Under the pieces are notes generated by a model. That model worked only from the letters and a program-made list of their open reading frames with translations, searched no databases and was not told where the DNA came from. Positions 45,158-56,430 of a DNA stretch of 64,000 nucleotides are shown here, one piece after another. Source of the DNA: Paralichthys olivaceus (taxonomy: Eukaryota; Chordata; Actinopteri; Pleuronectiformes; Paralichthyidae); assembly GCF_024713975.1 (NCBI RefSeq), contig NC_091108.1, positions 414,501 to 478,500 on the forward strand, in the 5' to 3' direction. Numbering within the stretch: the stretch's first letter is position 1; each line of letters begins with the position of its first letter. The position numbers were made by a program, and so were the translations under genes.

Positions 45158-46679
45158 GGGGCGTGGGTCCTTTGACTGTTAGAACAGTGCAGCTCATTGG
45201 TCAGCACGGTCACATGACTATAATTGGTCCAATCACAGGCTCTGTTGTTAGGTCGCTGCCCAGCCGGAAGTCGTCTGTTCGTGTTCAGTCGGTGGAAACA
45301 TCGTTAACGTGATTGAACAAACCGGGGAATCGGCTCGTTCCGCCTCCAGCTGCTGCTACAAACCGTTAACGGTCACCGCTGCTTCACGGAGCGGAAGCTA
45401 ACCGGACAGCTAGCCGCTGACGTTAGCCGCGGCTCGGTGCCGGTGACAGTCAAGAGGTGAGCGCTGTTAGCTTTAGCTTTAGCATTCTTCAGAGGTCGGG
45501 GCTCTTGGACCTGTTCTGACCCGAAATCCACCACCTGAGGGCCGCAGTGACGGGTGACTAACCCTCCCCCCCCAGAGACACCAGCATGCACCGGCACCCG
45601 CAGCACAAGTGTCCGGTTCCTCGGCTGGAGTCTCGTGCTCTCATCAGTATTTCTCTCAGTGATGTCAAATGTAGAAGCTGCTGTTAGAAAGCTGCTGTGG
45701 ACCCTGGTCTGCACGTCACTGATTCAGTTCTGCTGTGAACAGGTGGGACAGAGGACAAGAGGACAAGAGGACAAGTCAATACTTCAAACACCGTCAGGCA
45801 TCTTCTAAGTCTGCAGTCAGATCGAAGATCTCACTCCAGTGTTGGTCTCCTGACACGTGACAGGACGTAGAGAAGAGGTGTGTTCTGATCTCTCCTGTTC
45901 ACACTGGCTGAGGCTACATCACATCACTGTTGCTATGGTTACGCCTGGCAGAGTTCTGCAGCCTCGTGATTCGTGTGAACTGATCTGGTTTCAGTTTGAA
46001 ACTCTGGTTTGTGTTTTAGTCTGAACGCAAACTGAGACTTTAGGAAACGATGACGCCCACGTTCTCTTGTGATTGGTTCTCATCGGTCACATGACTCGAC
46101 TACCAGCGGTGAACACAAAGCGTCGCTAACACTTCCTGTCAGGAACAGTTCCACCTCGTCGTCGCTCCGAGAAAAGAAATCTCTGCTCTGACTCTTCACC
46201 ATCACTGCTCCTCCTTCAGAGGAGCTTCTGTTGCTAAGCAACCAACTGCAGAGGAGACACTCTACTTCCTGTTTACGTCTTATTTCTGAATTGTATTTAA
46301 ATGGTCGGAGACCTTGAACGTCTCAGAAACCACAGAAACACTTTTTAAAATTTGAATTTGTTGGGTTTCTCTGTATGGAGACAGGGTTGGTGTTGGATGG
46401 TGGAGAGCTGACAGGAAACCAGAGCTGTGGTGGGCGTTCCGTCAGACGACACAGTATGTGTTCCAGTGTTTGAGTCGATGTTTGTCGCTGTCTTCCTCAG
46501 CTGGTTCTTGTATGGGAGAGTGAACGTCAAACATGAGTGTGGAGCCAGACGCCCTGGCTGTGGTCAACCAGCTGAAGGACCTGGCCGCAGACCCCACGAA
46601 CCGCAGGGCCATCGTCCAGGACCAGGGTTGCCTGCCGGGACTAATCCTCTTCCTGGACCACCCAAATCCTCAGGTGGTC
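45158..46679 (+). pseudogene. armc1: armc1 5' fragment, copy 2
   Basis: Same extent and same breakpoint in exon 2 as copy 1: the start codon is at 46533, similarity to armc1 ends at 46679, and the frame stops at 46721 after 62 codons. It has the same Thr for Met change as copy 1, so both descend from one truncated ancestor. It shares a few bases with the real gene that copy 1 lacks (for example CCGGACAGC in exon 1 and GAACGCAAAC in intron 1), which suggests either later exchange with the real gene or changes in copy 1. Confidence 0.92.
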
Positions 46680-47006
46680 AGTTCAGAAAGGTGTGGTGGA
46701 GCGAGACTGTGGACGCTCTGAAAGGTGAAGAGTCTTAAAGACAATGTGGTATCTGACCTGGAGCCAGTGAAGCTGCTGAAGGACACGAGTGATGTGATTA
46801 ATGGGGGGGGGGTTCTGGACTAATTGAAGTTTATGAAGGCATCTGTTACAGTGGTCAGTGTGGGGGGTGTTGGGAGGTGCTGGGTGTGAGGGATGAAATC
46901 AATTTCATCTCTGTTTCACGTCAGAACTTTTTCAATGACTATTGTGAATAATCTCCAAAAAACGTGATAACAATCAGATTTGTGTCGTATAAATGAAACA
47001 TCAGGG
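46680..47006. other. LINE-like tail after armc1 fragment 2
   Basis: Same tail as after fragment 1, including the 110-bp segment shared with 14621-14731. No gene. Confidence 0.6.
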
Positions 47007-47014
47007 TAAACAGT

Positions 47015-47696
47015 GGGCGGGGCCAGCTAATCACCTGTTACTGCAGTGAAAACCATTCGTACGTGGAGACGACTCGAGCTTCAGGGAAACCGATGAAACC
47101 GAAACAGTAGAGTTCAGTATTATACGTCTTGTTATTTGTCCAATTGTGGTTTTGAACCAGTTTCAACTTTAAAGATCAAACAGCCGTGAAGAGACGGGAC
47201 AATATCGGTCGATGCCTCGTGTATAAAACAACATCACACAGTGAACATGACACAGCATCTCATCATCTTTGAGATCCTCTGTTGTTTTATACAGAAAATA
47301 ATCTGCTGAGTCATTCGTCTGTTTAATCATCACAACAAAGAATCTGGACTGGATCATGAGAAACACTGAGGTTTAACAGTGAGTGACTCCCTCTAGTGGA
47401 TGATGTGGACTTTGGTGTTTGTCTTCAAACTATCTTCTGCCATAAATACTGGACTTGTCATTTATAATAAACTTTTCAGAAAAGAAATCAAACTTCATGT
47501 TGTCTTCAGGAGTTATAAAGATCCAGATTCAACAAGAAAATACACAAATGAGAGGACCCAGGACTGAACCCTGTGGTGCACCACAAGAAACCATAAGAGA
47601 CCAACAGACAATTTGATTTTACAAACTTAAGAATGAAAGAAATCATATCTTAAAAATACCTCATTCTCACAACTGGTGTTGTCTGACTCCCTCTAG
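47015..47696. repeat. Spacer module M1, copy 4
   Basis: As copy 1, but near 47375 it carries GTTTAACAGTGAGTG, the sequence typical of M2b ends, where other M1 copies read GTTGTGCAGTGTGTG: a small patch of conversion between modules. Confidence 0.88.
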
Positions 47697-47766
47697 TGGA
47701 TGATGTGTTGTGTTGTCTTTGCTCTAAAGGTTTTTGTACAGAGTTGTGTAGTTTCCTGTCACTGTG

Positions 47767-48218
47767 GGCTGCACAGCACAGTAGTACACAGCAGAGTCTG
47801 TCACTGCAGCAGAGGAGATGATCATCTGGATTTTCTTCTGCTCCACTTTAAACCTCAGTCCAGGTGTTGGAGCAGCTCCTTCTTGTTCTGAAGCAGAGTG
47901 TGAGAAGAGGAACTCTGGTGGTTTTCCTGGATACTGTCGATACCAGAAGAAATAATTTCCTATTGTCAGTTTGGGGTAATTATAGGACAGAGTAACAGTG
48001 CTGCCTTCTCCACTGAACTCTTCAGTCTTGTCTGGAGTCAGTTCGTCACAGCTGACACCTAAAGAAACAGAAAACTCAGTTATAACATGGAAATGTTTCC
48101 AAACTTCATTTATATTCAGGAAAGATTTGACTTGATCTCCTTTTTCTACATGATCTAACAAACCTGTTAGGATTGAAAGAAGCAGCAGAGAAAAGTGACC
48201 AAGATGCAGTGAGAGCAT
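47767..48218 (-). CDS. T-cell receptor V gene, family A copy 11
   Basis: Leader 48164-48218, V exon 47767-48058. CDR1 NYPKLTIGNY; CDR2 FSHSASEQEG; tail YYCAVQ. Heptamer 47760-47766. The intron is open, so the whole gene reads as one 164-codon frame on the - strand, running through the RSS. First Cys position is Tyr. Confidence 0.92.
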
Positions 48219-48395
48219 GTTGAATAAAGGTGATGTTGAGGGTTTGTATATTGAACTGTGCTGAATATGGAAGCTCCTCTCTCTTCTATAGTTCAGTCAC
48301 AGCTCAGCTCCTCCCTGAATCTCTCCGTCTCCTCTGATGTGTTGTCTTTGCTCTAAAGGTTTTTCTACAGAGTTGTGTAGTTTCCTGTCACTGTG

Positions 48396-48921
48396 GGCCT
48401 CAGAGCACAGTAGTACACAGCAGAGTCTGTCACTGCAGCAGAGGAGATCTGCAGTGTGACATGTTTCTTTGTTTTGTCAATGTGAGCAGAGAAATCAGAC
48501 AGAGTTGGATGAATCGATCCTTCCTCTGAGATCAGGAGCAGGAACTCTGGTCTGGATCTCTGGTGTTGTCGGTACCACTGGATGTTGTTGATGGTTCCGT
48601 CATATTTACAGGTCAGGTTGATGTTACTTCCCTCTGAAACTACTTCTTCAGTACTTCCTGGCGTTATACTGAGCATGGAACCCATGGCTGCAAGATGAGT
48701 ATTATTCATGTCAGTGAGTGTGAAGAGAATCAAACATCAAGAGACTCAACAGGTTCTTGACTTTTCTTCTACACCTGATGATTTTTCTACAGAGTAAATA
48801 AACCTCCTGTCATGATATGTAGAAGAAAGATTTGGATCATTCCACAGGTTCAGTGAGACAGAGATTAGTTGTAAAACTCACCCAGGAAGTGAGAGAAAAA
48901 GAAAAAGAGGTGAAGCAACAT
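48396..48921 (-). CDS. T-cell receptor V gene, family B copy 8
   Basis: Leader 48882-48921, V exon 48396-48687. CDR1 GTINN, CDR2 LLISEEGS: same as family B copy 1. Heptamer 48389-48395, nonamer AGAAAAACC. Confidence 0.93.
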
Positions 48922-49166
48922 GTCTTAGTCTTCGTGGTTGAAGCCAAACAGACGAACAATGTTCTTCCACTGCAGTAGAATGAAAAGACTCAGCAGCCTC
49001 TCTGCTGCACAGTCGTCCTCAACATCCAGCTGATTGTGCTTTTACTTCCTCCAACATTTCTGCACTGGACACTCCCAACAACTTCAGTGGGCGGGGCCGG
49101 TCTTTATCCTGTTAGTGATTGGTCGTTATAACAGGAGTGACAGGAAGTAGCTGAGATGATTGAAAG

Positions 49167-50986
49167 CAGGGGTCTCAAACTCAATTTACCTGGGGGCCGC
49201 TGGAGGTAGAGTCTCGGTGAGGCTGGGCCGCATCAAGTACTCCACAAAAACTCTTGTCGCCTCAGTAGACACGTTTTAAGACTGGAGACCCGGTTCTCTC
49301 TCTCAGCTCCCTGGTATTTGGCAAACTCCTCAGCATGACTCGTTGAGTAATGACTTCTGATGTTGTAGTCCTTGTGCACCGCAACTTTCTCTGTGCATAT
49401 GAGACACGTCGGGGTGCCCCTGTGCTCAACAAAAAAATATTCCTTCTCCCACTTTTCCTGAAATTGTCTGTGCTCGTCGCCAACCTTTCTCTTCACGGCA
49501 GGTTTTGAGAAAGACATGACTGGGGCTGGGTGACAGGCAGTGGTGTAGTGGTCCCTGGAGAAGTGGGTATACTCTCAATGTTTGCCCTTTTTTAACCCAG
49601 CCCAGAAAAATGCCCTGTTTGAGAAACAGTGACACGTAAGACGACTCTATTTAGTTTACCCATAATCCATCAGTAGTATTTGCTCATTGTCACATAATTT
49701 CTGCTGCTCGATCTCAGGGAGGAAGGATTATGGAATTACTAAACCAATACTGGTCCACAGACGAGTGAGAGACAACGATGCATTTTGAGTGAACTACTGA
49801 CACCTATTCTCTCACTTGGAGAGTCAGTAGTTTCTTTTGTAAACTGTCTCTTTGAACAGCTGATTTGCAGCAGATAGCGTGGGCCAGAGTGTGCCACTAT
49901 TATAAAATGGACATGACTTGATCAGGAGCAGTTTGTAGGTATTACTGGTCACACAGGCAGCCTGCATGAATGTAAAATATAGATGAGGCTAACATGGTGT
50001 TTCAGTTATTTCTTGAACATTTATTTAAATAAAATACTTCAGATCTGAATTTGACAACGCATCCTTGTTCATATTTCACCTTAGATAAAGAAAATGCAAA
50101 TCATTCTCTTCCACACATCAAAACCAATCAGATAAACTCAAAAGTGCACTGTCATAAATAAACACTATTTTAGCATAACTCATTAGATATATATATAAAT
50201 ATCATATGATGATTGAACATCACCATTCAAATTATTCAACAAAACAATATGTAACTAAAGAACAATACTTAGTGAACAATGAAAAAATGCATTTACAACA
50301 CATGAACAGTGATATACTCTGTCACTGTTATCTGTGATTGTGTTGTGCTCAGCTGTTAAGTGTCGTTGTTGCTGAAGCACTGTGTTTTCCCACATCATTG
50401 AACGTGTCACAGGTGGGCACATGGCCGTTTGGACCAATGGTAGGGGTGGGATGGCATGGCTGGGTCCCCATTGGCCGGTTGTCAGCAGGTTGGGGCGTGA
50501 ATGACATATAGATTCTATATGTATCTCGTGTGTGTGATAGTGAGCGAGTTAAAAAAACACATGAGAGGCAGAGTGGGTCATGGCTTCACCATCCCAGGAA
50601 AGAAATGGGTCATTTGGCTGCAGATGCTCCTGGATGGTGCGCATCAGGGGGATTTAGAAGTGGGTGTACGCAACGCTTACTGAAAAATAAGCGGGTATAC
50701 GTCGTATACCCCCGTGTACCCTGGACTACACCAGTGCTGACAGGATATATTTTCCTTCCACTTGGTGTCACTGCGGAATCACGTTTCAATCAAGTGACTA
50801 ACGCTGCTAATTCGCTTTGGCTAACTTGACAACAAACGCCACCGGAAGCTGTCGGGGCAAGCACAGCCCGCGCAACGACTCGACAAAAAGGTGCGTTTGA
50901 GAAAAACGCACGGCCCGCACTAAACTTTGATGTGAAGTAGGGGGCCACAAAATATCGTCCAGAGGGCCGCGAGTTTGAGACCCCTG
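49167..50986 (-). mobile_element. hAT transposon copy 4
   Basis: Same insertion as the others. The BED-finger frame (49233-49517) has two changes, IRSHYSTSH for IRRHYSTRH, next to the zinc-binding His residues. Confidence 0.93.
49538..50736. mobile_element. Nested hAT-like element, copy 4
   Basis: Same ends and site as copy 1. GTGTACC for GTATACC near the right end. Confidence 0.8.
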
Positions 50987-50994
50987 ATTGAAAG

Positions 50995-51523
50995 AGTCCA
51001 TCACTTTAAAGAGTTTGCCAACACAACAAGAAGCCATTTTAAACTCCTCAAGTAGAGACGACACTTTTCCATCAGTGTTCAACTTTATTCTTGTGAGAAA
51101 GAAAGAAAAGCTCAGTGTCAGTTTTCTGCTTCACATCAACCAACAGTGTAGATTTGATTTCACCTGGTTTAAAGACAGTTAGTGACGAGTCAAAGGATCC
51201 AAGTTCTAGACTCACACAAAAGTTTGAAGGTCTTTGAGACCGAAACTTCACATGTGACAAACCTTCTGTCATAATCACTGGACCTCAGAGGGATTGTACA
51301 ATAAATATTTGAAAAGAAAAGGATGAAATTGATGTATGTTTGAAAAACAATGATCCAAACTCAACATGTAAAGTGAAGATGAGAGGACCCAGCATTGAAC
51401 CCTGTGGTACACCACACATTTAAGAAGTATCCTACAAAACCTGATGATTGTCCAAATTAGTTTTATTGTGAAACAAACATCATCACAGACCACTGAGGTT
51501 TAACAGTGAGTGACTCCCTCTAG
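50995..51523. repeat. Spacer module M2b, copy 7
   Basis: Follows filled hAT site 4; AGTCCATC start variant. Confidence 0.9.
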
Positions 51524-51593
51524 TGGATGATGTGTTGTGTTGTCTTTGCTCTAAAGGTTTTTGTACAGAGTTGTGTAGTTTCCTGTCACTGTG

Positions 51594-52048
51594 GGCCTCA
51601 CAGCACAGTAGTACACAGCAGAGTCTGTCACTGCAGCAGAGGAGATGATCATCTGGATTTTCTTCTGCTCCACTTTAAACCTCAGTCCAGGTGTTGGAGC
51701 AGCTCCTTCTTGTTCTGAAGCAGAGTGTGAGAAGAGGAACTCTGGTGGTTTTCCTGGATACTGTCGATACCAGAAGAAATAATCACTACTAGTTATTGTC
51801 CTGGAGAACTTGTAGGACAGAGTAACAGTGCTGCCTTCTCCACTGAACTCTTCAGTCTTGTCTGGAGTCAGTTCGTCACAGCTGACACCTAAAGAAACAG
51901 AAAACTCAGTTATAACATGGAAACGTTTCCAAACTTCATTTATATTCAGGAAAGATTTGACTTGATCTCATTTTTCTACATGATCTAACAAACCTGTTAG
52001 GATTGAAAGAAGCAGCAGAGAAAAGTGACCAAGATGCAGTGAGAGCAT
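51594..52048 (-). CDS. T-cell receptor V gene, family A copy 12
   Basis: Leader 51994-52048, V exon 51594-51888. CDR1 SRTITSSDY, CDR2 FSHSASEQEG, tail YYCAVR. Heptamer 51587-51593. First Cys position is Tyr. Confidence 0.9.
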
Positions 52049-52225
52049 GTTGAATAAAGGTGATGTTGAGGGTTTGTATATTGAACTGTGCTGAATATGG
52101 AAGCTCCTCTCTCTTCTATAGTTCAGTCACAGCTCAGCTCCTCCCTGAATCTCTCCGTCTCCTCTGATGTGTTGTCTTTGCTCTAAAGGTTTTTCTACAG
52201 AGTTGTGTAGTTTCCTGTCACTGTG

Positions 52226-52751
52226 GGCCTCAGAGCACAGTAGTACACAGCAGAGTCTGTCACTGCAGCAGAGGAGATCTGCAGTGTGACATGTTTCTTT
52301 GTTTTGTCAATGTGAGCAGAGAAATCAGACAGAGTTGGATGAATCGATCCTTCCTCTGAGATCAGGAGCAGGAACTCTGGTCTGGATCTCTGGTGTTGTC
52401 GGTACCACTGGATGTTTCTGATGGATCCGTCATATTTACAGGTCAGGTTGATGTTACTTCCCTCTGAAACTACTTCTTCAGTACTTCCTGGCGTTATACT
52501 GAGCATGGAACCCATGGCTGCAAGATGAGTATTATTCATGTCAGTGAGTGTGAAGAGAATCAAACATCAAGAGACTCAACAGGTTCTTGACTTTTCTTCT
52601 ACACGTGATGATTTTTCTACAGAGTAAATAAACCTCCTGTCATGATATGTAGAAGAAAGATTTGGATCATTCCACAGGTTCAGTGAGACAGAGATTAGTT
52701 GTAAAACTCACCCAGGAAGTGAGAGAAAAAGAAAAAGAGGTGAAGCAACAT
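52226..52751 (-). CDS. T-cell receptor V gene, family B copy 9
   Basis: Leader 52712-52751, V exon 52226-52517. CDR1 GSIRN (AGA), the only copy with Arg at the variable position; CDR2 LLISEEGS. Heptamer 52219-52225. Confidence 0.93.
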
Positions 52752-52996
52752 GTCTTAGTCTTCGTGGTTGAAGCCAAACAGACGAACAATGTTCTTCCAC
52801 TGCAGTAGAATGAAAAGACTCAGCAGCCTCTCTGCTGCACAGTCGTCCTCAACATCCAGCTGATTGTGCTTTTACTTCCTCCAACATTTCTGCACTGGAC
52901 ACTCCCAACAACTTCAGTGGGCGGGGCCGGTCTTTATCCTGTTAGTGATTGGTCGTTATAACAGGAGTGACAGGAAGTAGCTGAGATGATTGAAAG

Positions 52997-53525
52997 CGTC
53001 CATCACTTTAAAGAGTTTGCCAACACAACAAGAAGCCATTTTAAACTCCTCAAGTAGAGACGACACTTTTCCATCAGTGTTCAACTTTATTCTTGTGAGA
53101 AAGAAAGAAAAGCTCAGTGTCAGTTTTCTGCTTCACATCAACCAACAGTGTAGATTTGATTTCACCTGGTTTAAAGACAGTTAGTGACGAGTCAAAGGAT
53201 CCAAGTTCTAGACTCACACAAAAGTTTGAAGGTCTTTGAGACGGAAACTTCACATGTGACAAACCTTCTGTCATAATCACTGGACCTCAGAGGGATTGTA
53301 CAATAAATATTGGAAAAGAAAAGGATGAAATTGATGTATGTTTGAAAAACAATGATCCAAACTCAACATGTAAAGTGAAGATGAGAGGACCCAGCATTGA
53401 ACCCTGTGGTACACCACACATTTAAGAAGTATCCTACAAAACCTGATGATTGTCCAAATTAGTTTTATTGTGAAACAAACATCATCACAGACCACTGAGG
53501 TTTAACAGTGAGTGACTCCCTCTAG
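52997..53525. repeat. Spacer module M2b, copy 8
   Basis: Follows an empty hAT site (ATTGAAAG at 52989-52996). Confidence 0.9.
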
Positions 53526-53595
53526 TGGATGATGTGTTGTGTTGTCTTTGCTCTAAAGGTTTTTGTACAGAGTTGTGTAGTTTCCTGTCACTGTG

Positions 53596-54050
53596 GGCTG
53601 CACAGCACAGTAGTACACAGCAGAGTCTGTCACTGCAGCAGAGGAGATGATCATCTGGATTTTCTTCTGCTCCACTTTAAACCTCAGTCCAGGTGTTGGA
53701 GCAGCTCCTTCTTGTTCTGAAGCAGAGTGTGAGAAGAGGAACTCTGGTGGTTTTCCTGGATACTGTCGATACCAGAAGAAATAATCACTACTAGTTATTG
53801 TCCTGGAGAACTTGTAGGACAGAGTAACAGTGCTGCCTTCTCCACTGAACTCTTCAGTCTTGTCTGGAGTCAGTTCGTCACAGCTGACACCTAAAGAAAC
53901 AGAAAACTCAGTTATAACATGGAAACGTTTCCAAACTTCATTTATATTCAGGAAAGATTTGACTTGATCTCATTTTTCTACATGATCTAACAAACCTGTT
54001 AGGATTGAAAGAAGCAGCAGAGAAAAGTGACCAAGATGCAGTGAGAGCAT
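53596..54050 (-). CDS. T-cell receptor V gene, family A copy 13
   Basis: Leader 53996-54050, V exon 53596-53890. CDR1 SRTITSSDY, CDR2 FSHSASEQEG, tail YYCAVQ; differs from copy 12 in the last codon. Heptamer 53589-53595. First Cys position is Tyr. Confidence 0.9.
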
Positions 54051-54227
54051 GTTGAATAAAGGTGATGTTGAGGGTTTGTATATTGAACTGTGCTGAATAT
54101 GGAAGCTCCTCTCTCTTCTATAGTTCAGTCACAGCTCAGCTCCTCCCTGAATCTCTCCGTCTCCTCTGATGTGTTGTCTTTGCTCTAAAGGTTTTTCTAC
54201 AGAGTTGTGTAGTTTCCTGTCACTGTG

Positions 54228-54802
54228 GGCTTCACAGCACAGTAGTACACAGCAGAGTCTGTCACTGCAGCAGAGGAGATCTGCAGTGTGACTCCATTTC
54301 TCTCCTGGTTCAGTTCAGCTGTCAGTCGAGGGTGTGGAGGAGTCGCTCTGACCACTTGAGGCTCTTTTGTATCAGTGATCAGGAGAAGAAAGTGAGGAGC
54401 TGATCCTGGATCCTGTCGGTACCACTGGAGATTTTCAGCTTTAACAGAATATTCACAGGACACAGTAACAGGACGGCCCGATGCTGAAAACACCTCAGCG
54501 CTGTTGGCAGTAATATCATCTTCCAAGCTCTGACCTAGTGATGGAAACGATATATTCAGACTCATGTCCATGGTTGGAAAGAAAATGGAAACCAACAATC
54601 CTGTTAACGGCAGATTCAACAGTTATTAGTGGTGAAGTGGAGACATCTTCATCAGCTGGATGTGTGATGTGGAAACGTTGAGATCTTTAACAGCAGCTAC
54701 AGAATCATCCAAACATAATGTCTTCCTGTTTCAGGTTTTCTTTCCTGAATCATACGAACCTACAAGAGTTGAGAAGAACAAGAGTGCAGCCAGTGTTTCC
54801 AT
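54228..54802 (-). CDS. T-cell receptor V gene, family D copy 3
   Basis: The V gene farthest from J-C. Leader 54760-54802, V exon 54228-54534. Glu for Gln in CDR1 (VKAENLQWYRQ), tail YYCAVK with nonamer AGAAAAACC and a family B type 3' flank, a third tail/flank combination for family D. Heptamer 54221-54227. Head to head with the complete armc1 gene; about 550 bp separate its start codon from the end of armc1 exon 1. Confidence 0.93.
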
Positions 54803-55004
54803 GTTGACAGTGAAACTGTGATGGTTCAGTGTGAATGAGCAGCGAGTGGGTTCAGGCTGATGTTCACAGCTGGAATCAGATAGTTTCCACCAATCAGCTT
54901 CTTCTGCAGTCAGTGGGAGGAGCCACACAGCTGAATATACTGTACTACAGGTACACCTCTCCTACCACGTACTATATTCTTTTTCAAATGATCGATTCAT
55001 TTAG

Positions 55005-55019
55005 ATATATTATATATAA

Positions 55020-55060
<41 letters not shown>
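55005..55060. repeat. (TA)n microsatellite upstream of armc1
   Basis: About 56 bp of TA with TAAATA interruptions between family D copy 3 and armc1. Confidence 0.92.
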
Positions 55061-55062
<2 letters not shown>

Positions 55063-55362
55063 AGGGGCGTGGGTCCTTTGACTGTTAGAACAGTGCAGCT
55101 CATTGGTCAGCACGGTCACATGACTATAATTGGTCCAATCACAGGCTCTGTTGTTAGGTCGCTGCCCAGCCGGAAGTCGTCTGTTCGTGTTCAGTCGGTG
55201 GAAACATCGTTAACGTGATTGAACAAACCGGGGAATCGGCTCGTTCCGCCTCCAGCTGCTGCTACAAACCGTTAACGGTCACCGCTGCTTCACGGAGCGG
55301 AAGCTAACCGGACAGCTAGCCGCTGACGTTAGCCGCGGCTCGGTGCCGGTGACAGTCAAGAG
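55061..55362 (+). promoter_or_regulatory. armc1: armc1 promoter and untranslated exon 1
   Basis: GC-rich and relatively CpG-rich stretch against an AT-rich background, with inverted CCAAT-like ATTGG words (CATTGGTC, AATTGGTCC) and CACATGAC, then exon 1 ending at donor GTGAGC (55363). The transcription start is not visible; exon 1 probably begins around 55150-55250. The same sequence stands in front of both armc1 fragments. Confidence 0.65.
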
Positions 55363-56430
55363 GTGAGCGCTGTTAGCTTTAGCTTTAGCATTCTTCAGAG
55401 GTCGGGGCTCTTGGACCTGTTCTGACCCGAAATCCACCACCTGAGGGCCGCAGTGACGGGTGACTAACCCTCCCCCCCCCAGAGACACCAGCATGCACCG
55501 GCACCCGCAGCACAAGTGTCCGGTTCCTCGGCTGGAGTCTCGTGCTCTCATCAGTATTTCTCTCAGTGATGTCAAATGTAGAAGCTGCTGTTAGAAAGCT
55601 GCTGTGGACCCTGGTCTGCACGTCACTGATTCAGTTCTGCTGTGAACAGGTGGGACAGAGGACAAGAGGACAAGAGGACAAGTCAATACTTCAAACACCG
55701 TCAGGCATCTTCTAAGTCTGCAGTCAGATCGAAGATCTCACTCCAGTGTTGGTCTCCTGACACGTGACAGGACGTAGAGAAGAGGTGTGTTCTGATCTCT
55801 CCTGTTCACACTGGCTGAGGCTACATCGCATCACTGTTGCTATGGTTACGCCTGGCAGAGTTCTGCAGCCTCGTGATTCGTGTGAACTGATCTGGTTTCA
55901 GTTTGAAACTCTGGTTTGTGTTTTAGTCTGAACGCAAACTGAGACTTTAGGAAACGATGACGCCCACGTTCTCTTGTGATTGGTTCTCATCGGTCACATG
56001 ACTCGACTACCAGCGGTGAACACAAAGCGTCGCTAACACTTCCTGTCAGGAACAGTTCCACCTCGTCGTCGCTCAGAGAAAAGAAATCTCTGCTCTGACT
56101 CTTCACCATCACTGCTCCTCCTTCAGAGGAGCTTCTGTTGCTAAGCAACCAACTGCAGAGGAGACACTCTACTTCCTGTTTACGTCTTATTTCTGAATTG
56201 TATTTAAATGGTCGGAGACCTTGAACGTCTCAGAAACACTTTTTAAAATTTGAATTTGTTGGGTTTCTCTGTATGGAGACAGGGTTGGTGTTGGATGGTG
56301 GAGAGCTGACAGGAAACCAGAGCTGTGGTGGGCGTTCCGTCAGACGACACAGTATGTGTTCCAGTGTTTGAGTCGATGTTTGTCGCTGTCTTCCTCAGCT
56401 GGTTCTTGTATGGGAGAGTGAACGTCAAAC

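Noticed and set aside
47724-48218. Single-exon V gene reading through its intron and RSS
   Set aside because: Leader donor and V acceptor are conserved and most family A copies have a stop in the intron, so the open intron here is incidental.
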